The translations under genes were made by a program, and so were the position numbers. A DNA stretch of 64,000 nucleotides. Origin: Ceratopteris richardii. Taxonomy: Eukaryota; Streptophyta; Polypodiopsida; Polypodiales; Pteridaceae. Numbering within the stretch: position 1 is the first letter of the stretch; each line of letters opens with the position of its first letter. Location: the NCBI GenBank assembly GCA_020310875.1, contig CM035420.1, positions 180,181,909 to 180,245,908 on the forward strand. Reading direction: 5' to 3'. The notes beneath the pieces were generated by a model. That model made no database searches and had not been told where the DNA came from. It saw only the letters and a program-made list of their open reading frames with translations. This document shows positions 22,801 through 36,300 of the stretch, piece by piece.

Positions 22801-25800
22801 AAAGATATTTGCTTGTCTAGAGAGCACATGCACCTATGCTTAAGTCTACCATTGAGACTTTAGAGGTACATGAGAATGACAAACGGTGTCTAATTTCAAA
22901 TCTTTCTGAGTTAGTCAAATGCGTACATCATAAGCTCTTTATAAAATTCTTTCCCTCTTCCTCAAAAATAGAACTATATAGAAAACTATATGCATAACCT
23001 TGAGCCTCATGTTCTAACCTAGAGAAACATGCTTCATCTCTGTGGTGGGATTCACCACATATTTGAAATGAATAGAGGCAAATCTACTTATTTGATTCTT
23101 GCCCAAATGATTCAAAAACACGATCTAGCTTTGAACTTGAAAAGTTGAATCTAGTGCAAAGTAGGGCATGAATGATAGGGGTGGATAAAAAAACATCAAG
23201 GAGTAGTTCCGATTGTAACTTCTTAGACAAGCTTTGCCAAACCTCATCAATTCTTGTTCACCATGCAAAAATGATAAAGGCTTAGACTTTATCTTAAGAT
23301 CTCTTTGACTATCTAAAGTTATTGGCTTACCCTAGGGATTTTTGAGACACCTTCCCTTCAACTAAATTCCAAGCATATACTACTGTTTTTGAAATTCCAA
23401 AGTTGAAAACGTTTTCAAGATTGATACAGGATTGGGTTATATCAATCATTTTGACTTAAATATCACTTTTGTTGTTAGGAACTATTTGATGTTCTAGCTT
23501 ACTTGAAGAAGTTTTATTATCCCACTACTATTGAGGATTTTTATTCTTCAAGGACTTGAGCTTCAGACAATCTTTAACTAATCAACAAAACAAGAAAAAG
23601 AATTGACTTGGAATTCTTTCTTGAATGATCATTGGAAGGAATTCAAGACTTTTGGACAAGACTCTCTAGAACTGTTGCTTGATACTTTATTTGCATCAAA
23701 TCGAAGGATGAATATCACATTAAGATATGGTTTCTCATATCATCATGAAAGTTTGACATGAACTTTCATTTATATTCTTTTATGTCTTTTTTTGAGTATG
23801 AAACAAAAGCTATGTATCATTGGTCAATACATCTTTGCTTATATCTATTTTAAACATATTCTTTACAGAAAACTTTGGATGCACCTTTTGAAATATGCTT
23901 AAAGTACAAGAGTCTTGCTTCTCTTTATGGGTAAACCAAGGTACAAAAGTCCTCTATGAACACAAATCCTTTTCTCTCAATAATATTGGAACCTTCAAGA
24001 TTCTTTAATAGAAATGATACTGTACTAATACCTTGAAAGATTTCAAGGGTTATTCTTTGCAAATAGCTTAAAAGATAATATTGTCCAATCTTCTTCTTGT
24101 ATAACTATGCAATTCAAGGTATAACTTATACTTTGATCTTAGGAAGCTCAATTATACTTAAGATTCATCAAAGAATTATGAATATTTGTATAATTATCAA
24201 GAAGATTGAATTTATATTTACTTTGATCATTCAATGAATAGCCTTTTGATTCCTCATGTATCAATCCAAGTCAATAAGATACTTTGAATTAGTACATGCT
24301 TCCTTTATAATGATAAAAAGTAATGCTTTCTTGTACCTTTTTCAAATCAATTCATGTTTGAGCATCTTAATTCTATCCAAAGATCTAGTAATTGGGATTC
24401 TGGACATGCCTTAATTTTAAACTTTTTCAACATTTATCTTGTAAGATATATTCTTGGAATGTTAAAGTATAAATGTTACTTTATTCAATAAGAATTATTG
24501 GGTTATAATTCCTTGGATCATTATTTCTTAATTTCTTGAGCTACAATTACTAGAGTTTTGCTTTTGAGACACGATAGACATCTTTCCATAAATGTTTCTC
24601 ATTGTAACTTTGTTATCTTATGTTTGAAATCTATAGTTTTCCAAATTGTACCATTTTTTGGGAGTTTTTTCTTTTAAACAACTTCTTATGGTTAACTTGA
24701 GACCTATTCTATGGTCTTTTCATGTTTCTCATTTGATTATTTTCCAAATGTTTTCATTTGGTTAGTTTAAGTACTTAAAGTAAACCTTGGACATCATTTT
24801 TATTATTCCAAGCTTAACTATGAAATATATACTTAACTTTACAGAATAATTACATTAAGATCATGAATTTAACTACTCCTATACATTAAATGGAAATTAA
24901 TCTTGCCAATAAAGTATTTAAAATTCTTTCTTGTTTATAAATTCATGATCTCATTTTTATATCCATGTTTGATAATGATAATACTTAGATATAAATAGTA
25001 AATAATAATGAACTAATCATGCTCAACTTATATGCTAAATTCAAGATTGGGTTGTTTCGAATCTTCTTATGAATGTTCCTTTACCTTCTAACTTAAGATC
25101 CACTATAATTTTCCACCATGCATGTACTATAGTTCTTTTTGCAATACCATGCATCTATTCATGCATGCATAATTCTTTTATTTGAGTACATGCAGTTCCA
25201 ATCATGCACATGCATGTGCATGCATGCATATTATTTCATGTACTTGCATGCCAAAGTTAGTGCAATTCCCTTTCTATTAGGAATGCTCGACATGCATAAT
25301 CTTGATGCATTTCTTTCCTGTAATTTGATGAACAATGATATGAAAACATACATCCTTGATGCAAGAAGGACAACTTGATATGTGCGACAAGAATCCATTC
25401 TTTAATGCACAAACATTCTTAAAAATGAAAACTCTTGTTGAATGGATGCTAATTTTTGTAATAATGAATCAATATAATTATCTTGCTTTAAAACTGATAT
25501 ATTGAAATATCTTTTTATTTCCATATTCTTCTAAGATTAAGTACAAGATAATGAAAAAAATACATAACAAACATTGAAATTAAGTATTAATTTGGAAAAT
25601 ACTTAGCTCATTAAGAAGCTACATCCATCCTTTGCCTTGAGAAGAGCCATGCTCCATTGGTTCTTTATACCAAGAAAAACATGTCTTCCATCATTCTCTT
25701 GAATCCTTTCTTGGAAGTATAGATATTCAATCTCCATTCACTTCATGATCCTTGAAGCTGCTTCACAAAAGCTTGAGGGTTGAGTTTTCTTGAATCTTTT

Positions 25801-27030
25801 CTTGATGGAAGGAAAATATAGCTTCAATCCTCTTTGGTTCGTGTAAGAGGAGAGAGACAAGAGCATCCATGGAAATGAAGCAATAGATGGTGAGCTCTCG
25901 GGTTTCCATATGCAAGAAGTAATATCCTTTCAATGGGAACATAGGGGAATGAATAGAACAAGGCTTCATGATATCTAAGTATTGGTTGTGTTGAAACAAC
26001 TTTACAAACAACAAATAAAACATATTACAAACATTTGTATGGAAATTCGGATATCATTTTTTCCACCATGGCCTTCTCTTTTTTGCTTCCTATGTTCCAC
26101 CATGGCCTTCTAAATGGAGCGATCAAGACTCAAAACTCCGTAGTACATTGATATCTATTTTATTGTCAGTAATGCTTCATCCTTTTGCTGACTTTGTTGA
26201 GTTAAAGGGTAGTTTAAAATACACAAACATTGCAACCATCCAAAAACTTAACTATATTATCCTCTTCTACTGAAGAGGTCAAAGGTTTGAGTCCCAAAAG
26301 TGTAGCTTCAGATCTATAACTATAGAATTTTTCTCATCCTTTTGCTTCATGTGGTAGCGAAGTTTTGATCAAAATGCACATGCATTTGACCATGAACATT
26401 ATGTGGTCTACTGTCCTCTTGGGTATTATAACACACTTGAGTATAATTGACCTAATTTCAATACCTCTCATATGCACAATGTCTAGTTGCTAATGAACCT
26501 TGTTTTTTGCTTCAAAAAGAAACTCAGGAGAGAGACAAATGGACATCACAAAGACTCAGGGATGTTTGGGTTCGAAACCTATTGTTAAGGCACTCGTGTA
26601 ACATAAAGAATTTTGTGTAATCCATTTCTTCTTCTTCAAAGGATATCTCTTCCCAAAATGCACTAACCATGAATAGTGCATGTCCTTCTACATCACAAAT
26701 TCTACCATGTGTTGCTCATTGACACACACATCTAGTGTACCCAAGATTTACATCAAGTTATAGGTTTCAAACTATTCATTAGTAAGGATCAAAGGCATGT
26801 ATGTTGGATCTTCAACTAGTCTATTTAATGGATTGTATATGCCTTCTTTCCCTTTGTACCTTCTTTCATCTTCTTGTATGACTTTGATCTTCTCGTATGG
26901 ATGCTTTACAAAGCCACAAATTTTTGTCCTCTTGCATCCAGGAGGGATCCTCTAAATGTGCAACATGTATAGAAGTTGTCAATTGAACCTCATGGAAGGC
27001 TTTCCATCATAGTGGAGAAATATCTCTGAC
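19851..27030. other. Long AT-rich spacer without recognised genes
   Basis: About 7 kb with only short open frames and no clear domain on either strand. Small items: a tRNA-like B-box word around 22745-22765 on the minus strand (possible old SINE), a CATGCATG-rich patch at 25149-25250, a 17-bp direct repeat TTCCACCATGGCCTTCT at 26061 and 26095, and a perfect B-box word GGTTCGAAACC near 26570 without a partner A box. The right end (from about 26400) may be further decay of the Gypsy relic at 27.06 kb. Confidence 0.5.
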
Positions 27031-27062
27031 AGGGGTTTTTTAGATTGCAATAATAAGGAATT

Positions 27063-27493
27063 TCATCCCCAATCTTGAACCACTTTGAGTTTTCTCATGA
27101 AAGGCCTTCTTGAAATCATTTCATAATTTGTAGCCTTTACAACTTGAAAAATAGTCCATGTATGCTCAAACTTAACTCCATAGATAGAGAGTACTATTCC
27201 TTCCAAAAGTCTAAGATGACGTTCTAGATGTTCGTTTGCTAATTGCAATTTCATCAGAAAGGGTCTAAGGGCATGCGAACCCCATTTCTCCAAAAGCTCT
27301 TTAGTAGCTATTGTAACTCTTGCCCCCAACATACGATTGCCTTGGTTGTGTAGCCATTGTAAAGGACTAGTAAACATGTGTTTTCCTCATCCCCTTTACT
27401 ATATTCCCCAATCTTATCCAGTGGGATTTGTTTTACACATGAACTAGCTTGAGGGGAAGCGGTGTTTAATTTGACTTCTTTGTGTGGCTTCAC
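27063..27493 (-). pseudogene. Gypsy aspartic protease region, relic
   Basis: Two overlapping minus-strand frames. The longer (27063-27377) shows the end of a retroelement gag-aspartic-protease domain: ATKELLEKWGSHALRPF, KLQLANEHLERH, then NYEMISRRPFMRKLKVVQDWG, matching the usual YxMLLGRPW...DWG ending. The catalytic D-T/S-G triplet is not visible. The same block occurs at about 45.06-45.43 kb (NYEMILGKP...KVMQDWG), so both belong to one Gypsy family. The protease would cleave the gag-pol precursor. It may be the downstream continuation of the gag-like debris at 36.4-38.4 kb, separated by the inversion. Confidence 0.6.
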
Positions 27494-30435
27494 TTGTTGG
27501 GTTATCTCGTTTCAATGATATGGTTCCACTTTCAACATTTTTTCTAGAGTTAGTGTGCATCAAGCTCTTGTTTTCCTTAGGTCTTATACTATTGATGGTT
27601 TTGGCTCACTTCCTTTACCCTTTTCTTATGCTTGGTGCTCTCTTGTATTTTGACTTGGCCTTATTTCCCCCATGTAGTTAGCAAAAGTGTGTTGACTCAT
27701 AGATTCTTCCTCCTCATGAATACTACAACTTTGAGAACCACCACAATAAGATCCTTCTGGATGGTAGTTCTGCTATCCCTTAAGTATCTCAAGGATAGGT
27801 AGGTTGGTCTATCGCTCTTTCTCCCATCGCATTTCATGAACTCTTTGCTAGAGTTCTGGCTATGCAACAAAGAGAATGGTTGCTAGCAATTGCTTTTATG
27901 TTTTCGCAGGTTATGAAGTCCATATATAAGTTTATGGCGTGCATGCCATGGGCCTGTCAAGCCCTATGTTATTGGGTGGCCTGTGTGCCACTGAGCTTAT
28001 GGTTTAAATTTTTTTGGGATTCCATTTCCTAGGGAAATGCTGTCAGAATTTTTCCTACTGTATGGCGTTATATACACACTTGCCTTTAGGTAAGAATGTT
28101 ATGGCATGGTAACATGCCTCTTCTGCAAACATCAATAAGATGTAAGCATGCTTGTAAGCATGTATTTGATGGACTTAGTACCATTGGAATATTATACATA
28201 AGGCAACTTCAGTAGTAAGAGGATCCCTCCACATAATCCTTATGGATTTAGACCATAGGATTGCTAAAGGAAGGAGCTACACCTTCACCATTAGTAATGT
28301 GCACAAGAAATCCTATAGGTTTTAGGAAGTTGCATACAGGCACGGGAGATGCATTTATGATAATCTCCAAGGTAGCGAAGATTTATTTATCTTCACAAGA
28401 GTCTCATAGTATGATTAGGAGACTATGGGGTATTATTAAGAATACCCAAAGAGTGATTAGCTTCACTCATATACATCACTTGAGCAAGTAGTGAAGCATT
28501 TTTGCTACACTACTAAGGAAACCAATTAGATGGGATCACCGAGATGGGTTTCATGAGATAGCATCGACAGGTGCTTATGTGATTGGAGTGATGATTAAGA
28601 AGGCCATATGCATGGCACTAGCTCTATGGTATAGAGCATAGATCCCTAAGTCAGGAATAGTTGGGGTACCGAATACATATATATGTATATTGGGATCTAT
28701 AGAGAAAGGTACTTAGACTAAGTCTTGGTACCTAGGAACAAGTTGGTTTGGAACAAAAGGGGATATCCATTGTCACATTGTTGACTAGAACCAAACTAAC
28801 TAGTTCGAGGACATGGGACTCATTTGATTCCACTGATATGATTTTAGGATATGGGATTCATTAGAGTCCACCTATATGTTCCATCACGTATATATGGAAT
28901 ATATATTCGGTTTAGTGTAGGTATGGTACCGTGAATTGGAAGAAGTTTTCACTGGTATGGGACGGTGGAAATGACTTCCCTTTGAGCACTCTTCTTCTAT
29001 GGCCAGGAAGAAAAGGACTCATCATTCATGCCATCATGTCTCACTAGATCAGAGGAGAGCTCTTAGTAGATACCTCCTTAGGATTGGGAGTTATCCTTCA
29101 TATTTTAGGGAAGATTTATTCTTCCAATAGAGAATGTGATGGGTGATTTTATCACCATTGGTATCACATACTCATTTTGAGTTTTTCAGGAAGGATAATT
29201 CCATCAGTTTGATTGGATCGTATAGATCCATGCACAGAGTATGGTTGGCAGAGATAGTTCTTTACTATGGATATACATGTGTTTACGGTATCATGTCATA
29301 TCATTGCTGATCTTTTTAGCAGAGGGCTTTGACCCTTATTAGGAATTTATTTTCTCCACTCCACTACATACACCTTCATTAGTTAGGGGAGATCTGTTCT
29401 CCATCTTCATAGGAATATATGTAATGAGGGATTATGCATTAGTTACGGAAGACGGGACTAAATAAATTCATGAGTTTCTCTTTTAAGGAAAGGAGAAAGT
29501 GGGAATCAGCTCAGAGATCGATGATAGATCTCACTTTAGTTCAGTGGTCTCACTTTAGCTCCTATTCTTTGAGAGAGAAAAAAGGAAAGGAAAACATGAT
29601 TTCTTCATAAGAGAAGAATACAGTATGTTTTCCTTTAGACAGAAGAGGTGTTTAGAAAACATCTCTTAGTCTATATTTTAGAAGGAATTCATTTCCTCTA
29701 CTTTTCAATGTAATTTTCCTTCATATGGGAGTATGATTCTCCACTATGTTGGAAGGAAAAGTATGGAGAACTTATATGCATGTTCTCAGCTATGGATGAG
29801 TAGAGAAAATGGATTCAACAGAATCTCTTTCAAAGGGAAAGGGAAAGTGGGATAGATTCCACTACCACAACTCTTTTCCTTAGAGGAAATTACAGAGAGA
29901 GACACTCAGAGAGAGAGTTTTCACTTTCTCATTTTGGTTGTCTAGATAGAAGTGGAACTCTTCTATCAAAGACAAGAGGGAGATCAGTTAATCATGATGG
30001 TTAGATGGAGTCTCACTTGTAAACTCTAGAGAGAAGCAGTTATGCTATTTTCAGTGATGGTCCTTAACTAGATCAGATAATCTAGTTATTGACATTAGTT
30101 AGACTGCGAGTAGATTGACGATACTTCTCTTTTGAGTTTCCAGGAGATGGGGATATATCTAACCTATTAGGGTACCAAACTTTTAGTTGGTGTTACATCA
30201 TGAGTATGATGAGTAAACATCAGTTTGGAGGATGGGTACTTAGGGATTATCTGAATCTCAAAGGGAATGCTTTTTGCATTCATATGGCAAACTACAGCGA
30301 AGAGAAATATTTGAGTTTGCAAAAGTACCAATAGATGCTCTTCCAATAGAACTTAGTCCAATGGTAAAGGATGACAAACCACAGACTTTTGGGTAAATGA
30401 AATGTAAAGATTTCATTTTATCATCAAGAAATTCT

Positions 30436-30557
<122 letters not shown>

Positions 30558-31072
30558 CTAGATGATGGAATTGCATAATCACAAGGTAGTTTAGAGAAAA
30601 CTATTAGCTGTGAGCACACTCGAGGTTAGGAAGACCTGGAGTATTATGAGGGAAATCTATCATTTAGTCTCAGATGGGTTTGGAGTCACTTGTTATGGGA
30701 CTTTGTTCTATATTTCATAGGATTATATGGTTTATTATCTCCATTATAGTATGGTCAAGCCTATAAGCTTGCTTTACATGCTATTACTCCAAAGAGGATA
30801 CATCATATGGACTTAGGTCATTTTGGTGATGTTATATATTATGGGAGTAATAGTTTGGAGGTTGAGTGTACATGGGAGATAGTAGGCACCATTCAGACGG
30901 TTTCCCACCTTTGAGATGATCTCATATGAGGCTTCTTAAGGGGAAGGATATGGGGAAACAACCCACAGAGATGACCATGTACATAGAGTACATGGGGTTC
31001 AGGGGAGTCCGAGCATTTTTCTTTTACCATTACGGACATTTCACTTATATTTTCAAGGAAGAAAATGTTTTT

Positions 31073-31086
31073 AAGGGGAAGGAAAA
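31073..31086 (+). other. Polypurine tract
   Basis: AAGGGGAAGGAAAA directly abuts the TG of the LTR at 31087; primes plus-strand DNA synthesis in LTR elements. Confidence 0.7.
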
Positions 31087-31271
31087 TGTCATATGATATT
31101 CTTATGGTAGAGGAGCAAAAGGAGTTTTTATATATAAAAAGACTCACTACGAGAGGATTAAGAGAGCTCGGCGATTGGGTGGAGAGAACTCGACGATCTC
31201 TATGTGTCGAAAGCTCAGACGAAGCTTACGGAAACGTCCGAAGAGCATTAGCAAAAGAATGGACCTTTACA
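31087..31271 (+). repeat. 185-bp LTR (3' LTR) inside LINE ORF1
   Basis: Begins TGTCATATGATATTC and ends GGACCTTTACA, with 3-bp TGT...ACA inverted ends. An inverted copy of exactly the same length lies at 41016-41200; I count 4 differences in 185 bp. It is preceded by the polypurine tract and followed by LINE ORF1 sequence that starts AAAGC. Confidence 0.9.
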
Positions 31272-31550
31272 AAAGCCCAATCACTCAAGGGGAAGCAGGT
31301 CGGCCTAACCTTGGAAGAGAAAGACAAGGATGACCAAATCCTAGAAACCGACTCAGAAGGGTTTACAGAGGTTAGAAGAAGAAGGAAAGTTAGCCCTAGG
31401 AGAAGCTCAAGCCCTAGGAGACTTTCAGAGAAGACCCGCACACCAGAAAAGTCACTCAATAACTTATACTGCAACCTCGTGAAGGAGGTTAACAAACTGG
31501 ATTATCCGGGAGGGATCCGGGACTTTGCGGACACTAGTAACTTACCCTAG
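31272..31550 (+). pseudogene. LINE ORF1, C-terminal part
   Basis: The frame KAQSLKGKQVGL... runs to TAG 31548-31550. It has the D-S-E-G-F-T-E-V-R-R-R-R block and basic, serine-rich tail seen in plant L1 ORF1 proteins downstream of the zinc knuckle. The N-terminal part with the zinc knuckle is at 41201-42053 on the other strand. When one copy of the flanking AAAG(T/C) pentamer is removed, the frame of the two parts is continuous. ORF1 is the RNA-binding chaperone of the LINE ribonucleoprotein. Confidence 0.82.
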
Positions 31551-31857
31551 GAGTGGCCCCCCTCTAATGAGGCCAATCAAGAGAACTACATAACTAGCAA
31601 AGAAGACAATTTCACCACAAGTAACAAGGACAATTTGGACAGTGAAAGTTCCATCATTGGAACAACAATACCAAAAAAGGCCTCTCCATCTCCCCCACAG
31701 GAGGCCTCCTGAAAGGGGAAATAGTTGGCAGGTATGCCCTGGAAAAGCCCCCTTAAACCGAAGGCGCATGGTCGGGACCACCCCCCTCAAGAAAGAAAGA
31801 AGACTCCAAGAGGAAAAAAGAGAAGTCCCACCCTCGGAATGAGGGAAGTGCAAGAAA

Positions 31858-34800
31858 ATGATCATCATGTCACTTAACACTAGGGGGCTAACTGACCCCA
31901 CAAGAGCCACCATTATTGGTCAATGGCTCCGTGACATAAGCTTAAACCTGGATTTCATTTGTCTTTAGGAGATCAAAATTGAAGGAGAAGACCTTCAAAA
32001 AAGACTTAAGGGCATCTCTCAGTCCCATGTGTGGTTTTCAACAACCCATCAGCGTGGTTCTGGTGGAACTGCCATTGGTATCAATCACTTCTGGGCTAAT
32101 AAGCTTGACTACACCAACGAAGATAGAAATCATAGGTGGATGGCAGTTTCATTAAACACTCCCTTTCAATTCTCTCTGATCTCTATGTATGCTCCAAATG
32201 AGGATGCTGCGAGGATTGATACTTGGTCCTCCTTGAACTTGTTTTCTTATAATGTCATGATTTGCGATGACTTCAATATGAGGAAGACCCCTCTGATAGG
32301 TGGAACAACAAGGGATGCATCATTGATGACTAGGAGAAAGACACATGGGACCAAACCAAACTATTTTTGGATCTAGTTGAATTCAAGGACTCGAATGGTT
32401 TTTCTTGGTCCAATCTTCAATTGGGTGAGGACTTGAGAAAAGCGAGACTTGACAGATGCTACATTTCACAGAATCTCATCTAGCAATGGGGCCCTCCCAC
32501 CCTAACGCAACAAATCGACCTCACCATCTCAGACCATTACCCTATAGTGCTCACCTTCCCACCTCTATCTAAAAGTCATAAGGCACCTTGGTTTCACGCC
32601 AGTCCGTTTGTCTTCTCACTCCCCTCTATCCAGCAAGAAATCACTAATGCTTAGCATGAGGCCTTCATCATCTACACCTCTCTGGCCAAGTGTTGGAGAA
32701 ACGCAGTGGAAAAGAAGTTAATAAAGGGAAGTTTCAATCTCAGAAGGGACTCCAAAACATCAGAGGAAGATTAAGATATGAGGAGGAGATCAAAAGGAAA
32801 AATCTACAAAATTATTTTAAGAAATGGTGGGTTGGTAAGGCAGATAGACCTTCCAAAGAGATGTGTAAGATTCTTAGAAGAAAACAAATTAGAGAAGAGA
32901 TCCGGCTTTTGCTTGACGAGAATGGGGTGGAATGTAAGACAGAGGAAGAGAACATTAACATTATAGAAGCACACTTCACAAGTCTCTTGGGTGGTTCTTG
33001 TCCCCTCTCCCCCCATAGGCGGGATTGCATGGCCACCATCTCTCGGACTTCCTTGCATAGAATCCCATGCAACTTGAGCGCTCTGCTAGATGCCACCATT
33101 TTCGAACAAGAGATCCTTGAAGTTATTGATTCACTTCTGAATGGCAAGAGCCCGGGGCCTGATGGGCTCACTAATGAGTTCTTTAAATCATTCAAATATG
33201 TGGTGGCCACCCCTTTGCGTCTGGTTTGGCTTGAGGCACTCGAGTTTGGTGCCCTTCCAGCTTATCTCAACAATGGCATCATCAAACTTATTCATAAAAA
33301 ATGGGAGAATTGGAGACCTATCACAATGCTTCAAACCGGATATAAGATTCTTGCTAAAGTCATTGCCAACAGGATATCCTGCCATTGAGACCAGTGGCTT
33401 AGCAAAGACCAAAAAGGCTTCATTAAGGGAAGGTCAATATTGGAAGCCATCATTGATATCTAGGAAGGTCTAGACTTCACTGAAGAATCTAATCAGGACA
33501 TTGTTGTCCTCAAGATTGACTTTGACAAAGCCTCAACAGATTGGACTGGGACTATATTTTGTAATCGCGGAAAGACCTCGGATGTAGTCAGAGATTCCTC
33601 ACAATGATCTCCACTCTCCTTGGTAATGCTTCGACCAAAGTCAATGTCAACGGGCAACTTTCAAAGGCAATCAAACTGAAACGATCCATTAGACAAGGTT
33701 GCCTGTTGGCCCGACTGCTCTTCGCCATCGCCATGGAAGGACTTAGCCGACTGGTGGAGCGTCAAATGGAGCTTGGCTGCATAAGAGGCATCACTTTGCC
33801 ACATAACTTTGGGCAAATGACCATGAGGCTATTTGTTGACGACACAAATTCCTTTGTTCACAATGATGATACCAGCCTGGAAACCTTTTGGTGGTGCCTC
33901 GACACTTTTTGTGACGCCTCTCAGTCCAGAATTTACCATTTCAAGACTGCGTTCAGGACTATCAAAGGGAATCAACCCAATCTCCTCAGTGTGTTGGGAT
34001 GCCAAAGCATCCAATCGGGTCAGGTCCTTTGCATTCTTGGTATTCCCATGGGATTCGGTGTTACTCTGGAACAAAGGTGGGCTTGGGTTCTCACAAGACT
34101 TAATAATAAACTTAACTATTGGAGGGGATTGCAAATTAATCTTGATGGTTGGGTGATGGTGATCAACACGTTTCTCATATCCTCAGTTATATACTTTCTC
34201 TCTTGTTGGAGACTATCAAGAATTAGCCAAATTGGAAAGTAAGTGTAAGAAATTTCTCTAGACTGGGGACCATAACAGGAGGGGAGTGCCTAAAATCAAA
34301 TAGTCCATATGCACTAGCCAAAAGGAGAGTGGAGGTCTGGGTATTATGGACATTGGCAGCATGGCCAATAAACTTGCGGCAAAGTGGATGATTAAGGCTT
34401 GGTGCAACAGAGATTCCTCTTAGGCCACATTAATTTTCAAAAACACGAATGCAATTTCCCTAGGCCCTGGATGGAAAAACCTAGACATCCTCACCCTATT
34501 ATTCTCTCTGATTCTGGTCTCACCCAAAGGATCGATCGTGGTAACATCCTTGTGGTTGAGTTGGAACAGATTCAAACCTCACATCAAAATCAGTGAAGAT
34601 TGGAACTGGGCCGCAGGTATAAGACAAAATGACTCTATTTGGTTCCCGATCCAAGGAATGAGAAACGTGGAGCCTTGGAATGTCTTAAGTGCCAAGAGAC
34701 TCTGGAATAAGGGATTCAAACAATGGAAGCACCTTTGGAAAGAGGACATGAACAGATGGGTGGACTTTGAGGACCTTGATCGTAGTGCTACAGCCACGTA

Positions 34801-35557
34801 TGAGGAATGGAATGTTTTATTGAGTAGACACCATGCTTGGGACTGCTCTAAGATCCGACTACTTATGGGACAGGACGCTCTGGACCTAAGGGGCCTTAAA
34901 TGGTATAATGGTAATCACCTCTTCAAGCTTCCATATGTCGAATCTCACAATGACATTCACATCAGTCTCAATAAGAAATGGTGTCTCAACTAGATGCGAC
35001 TTCGTTGGGATATGAAATTTATGTCTATCTGGCACCCTCTCATTGAAAACAAAAATTTGGTCCTCCTATGGCAAATTTTACACCGTGGAATATGGACCAA
35101 TGCAAAAGCTAACAAGATCTGTGGTGTTTCACCCTGGTGCAAGCAATGTTGTCGTAGCAAAGAGGATATTGGCCACCTTTTCTTTGCTTGCCCTAAATCC
35201 CTTCGGTTATGGAGGGTCCTTGGTCGGTCTCTGGGACTCCAAGAGCATGTCACTTGGAAGCAAGCCCTTATTGGTGAAGCGATCGGTTGCTCTACGGCAT
35301 TGTGGAATGCGATCAGGGGAGAGATCCTTTGGAAGATTTGGAAAGAAAGATGCACTCACAACTTTGGCAATACCCCCAAGGAGTGGTCACTCGAGAAGTA
35401 CCTATTCCTTCTTGGCAAAAGAATTTCTAATTGTAAGAAACCCCCCCCCTTTAGACATCACAAAGAGCTACAATATGTCAACAATAAGCTTAAAACCAAG
35501 TGGGTGCCGCAAGATGGGGATGCGAGGTTTATCAACACCCTCTATAACCTCATGTAA
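31858..35557 (+). pseudogene. LINE (L1-type) ORF2: endonuclease, reverse transcriptase, zf-RVT
   Basis: From ATG 31858 the apurinic-type endonuclease reads MSLNTRGL, then CL*EIK (the catalytic Q-E motif has a TAG in place of Q), MYAPN near 32187, DDFN near 32270 and the late SDH motif near 32529. RT follows in several frames: GKSPGPDGLTNEFF near 33145, KIDFDKAS near 33515, and FVDD near 33834 where FADD is usual. The C-terminal part (34990-35557) has the zf-RVT pattern WCKQCCRSKEDIGHLFFAC and the tail WKIWKERC...FLLGKRI. Several stops and frameshifts make it inactive. ORF2 normally nicks the target and primes reverse transcription there. It belongs with ORF1 at 41.2-42.05 kb. Confidence 0.9.
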
Positions 35558-35559
35558 GC

Positions 35560-36053
35560 ATTGCAAAGTCTTCCATGAAGGCTCGGAAAGAAAACTAGAC
35601 TTCAAAAACATATCAGTTGGAAGCATGCTTTGTTGGGAGAAGTGATTGGTCACTTCACGTCTCTCTGGAACGCTATCAGACGAAGGTCCTATGGAAGATC
35701 TGGTAGGAAAGATGGGTTCTCTACTTTGGTGACTCCCCCAATGAATGGTCGATTGAGAAATCACTGTTCCTCCTTGGCAAAGGGATCGCTAATTGTAAGA
35801 AACCCCCTTAAGACATCACCAAGTGCTCGTTTTGATCAACAACAAGCTTAGAGCCATGTGGGCCCTGCGTGCGGGTGATGAGAGGGTGATTTACCTCTGT
35901 GTAATACCATCTAAACTCTGTAAAAGCTACCCTTGCTTTGTGGGATTCAGGGGATCCCATGGGCACTAGTCCCCTTCTCTTGTACTTTTCTTTTAATTAA
36001 TTCAAGTCCGAGAGAGTAGGCTAAGGCCGAACTTCTTTTATTTAAAAAAAAAT
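35560..36053 (+). mobile_element. LINE 3' end: duplicated ORF2 tail, 3'UTR and A tract
   Basis: After the ORF2 stop, about 35565-35895 repeats the preceding 380 bp in diverged form (GGAAGC..., GAAGTGATTGGTCAC..., CTTGGCAAAGGGATCGC). Then come the 3'UTR words CTAGTCCCCTTCT, TTCAAGTCCGAGAGAGTAGG and GGCCGAACTTC, as in the short copy at 14.2-14.36 kb, and an A tract to 36052. It ends at the target duplication 36054-36068. Confidence 0.85.
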
Positions 36054-36068
36054 CAAGTAGTTATGCTT
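36054..36068 (+). repeat. LINE target-site duplication, 3' copy
   Basis: CAAGTAGTTATGCTT follows the A tract. The perfect reverse complement lies at 43029-43043, next to the LINE 5' end. Confidence 0.93.
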
Positions 36069-36300
36069 CAAAAAAGACAACAAAAATCTTATTATGAGGC
36101 TCACATTAAAGGAAACAATTTACAAGAAGGTGACTATTGTTTTACAATATACAATAAAACAGCATGCCATAAAGCTTCAAAAAAGAGGCCATGGACCATT
36201 TGTAATCAACAAAATATCCACTAGAGGAGAATACCAGTTTGCAACCTTGGATGTTGATATTTTGCCCAATTATATTAGTAGATGATGCATCGAGTAGTAT
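36069..36300 (+). pseudogene. Gypsy integrase, C-terminal end
   Basis: Starting at the LINE target duplication the plus strand reads LQKRQQKSYYEAHIKGNN, then with frame changes QEGDY and GHGPFVINKISTRGEYQFATLD, the usual end of Gypsy integrases (...GPFxVxxIxxxGAYxLxxLDG). It is the missing continuation of the integrase at 43044-43480 (minus): the LINE inserted between them and an inversion then turned this piece round. Integrase joins element cDNA to host DNA. Confidence 0.8.

Noticed and set aside
22720..22820. Possible SINE or tRNA gene on the minus strand (GGGTTCAAGTGC word)
   Set aside because: Imperfect B box, no sound A box, no tRNA fold and no target duplication found.
26550..26600. 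GGTTCGAAACC, a perfect Pol III B-box word
   Set aside because: No matching A box at tRNA distance and no cloverleaf arms; most likely chance.
32804..33210. Minus-strand open frames of 84 and 132 codons
   Set aside because: They are antisense to the LINE RT coding sequence and carry no domain of their own.
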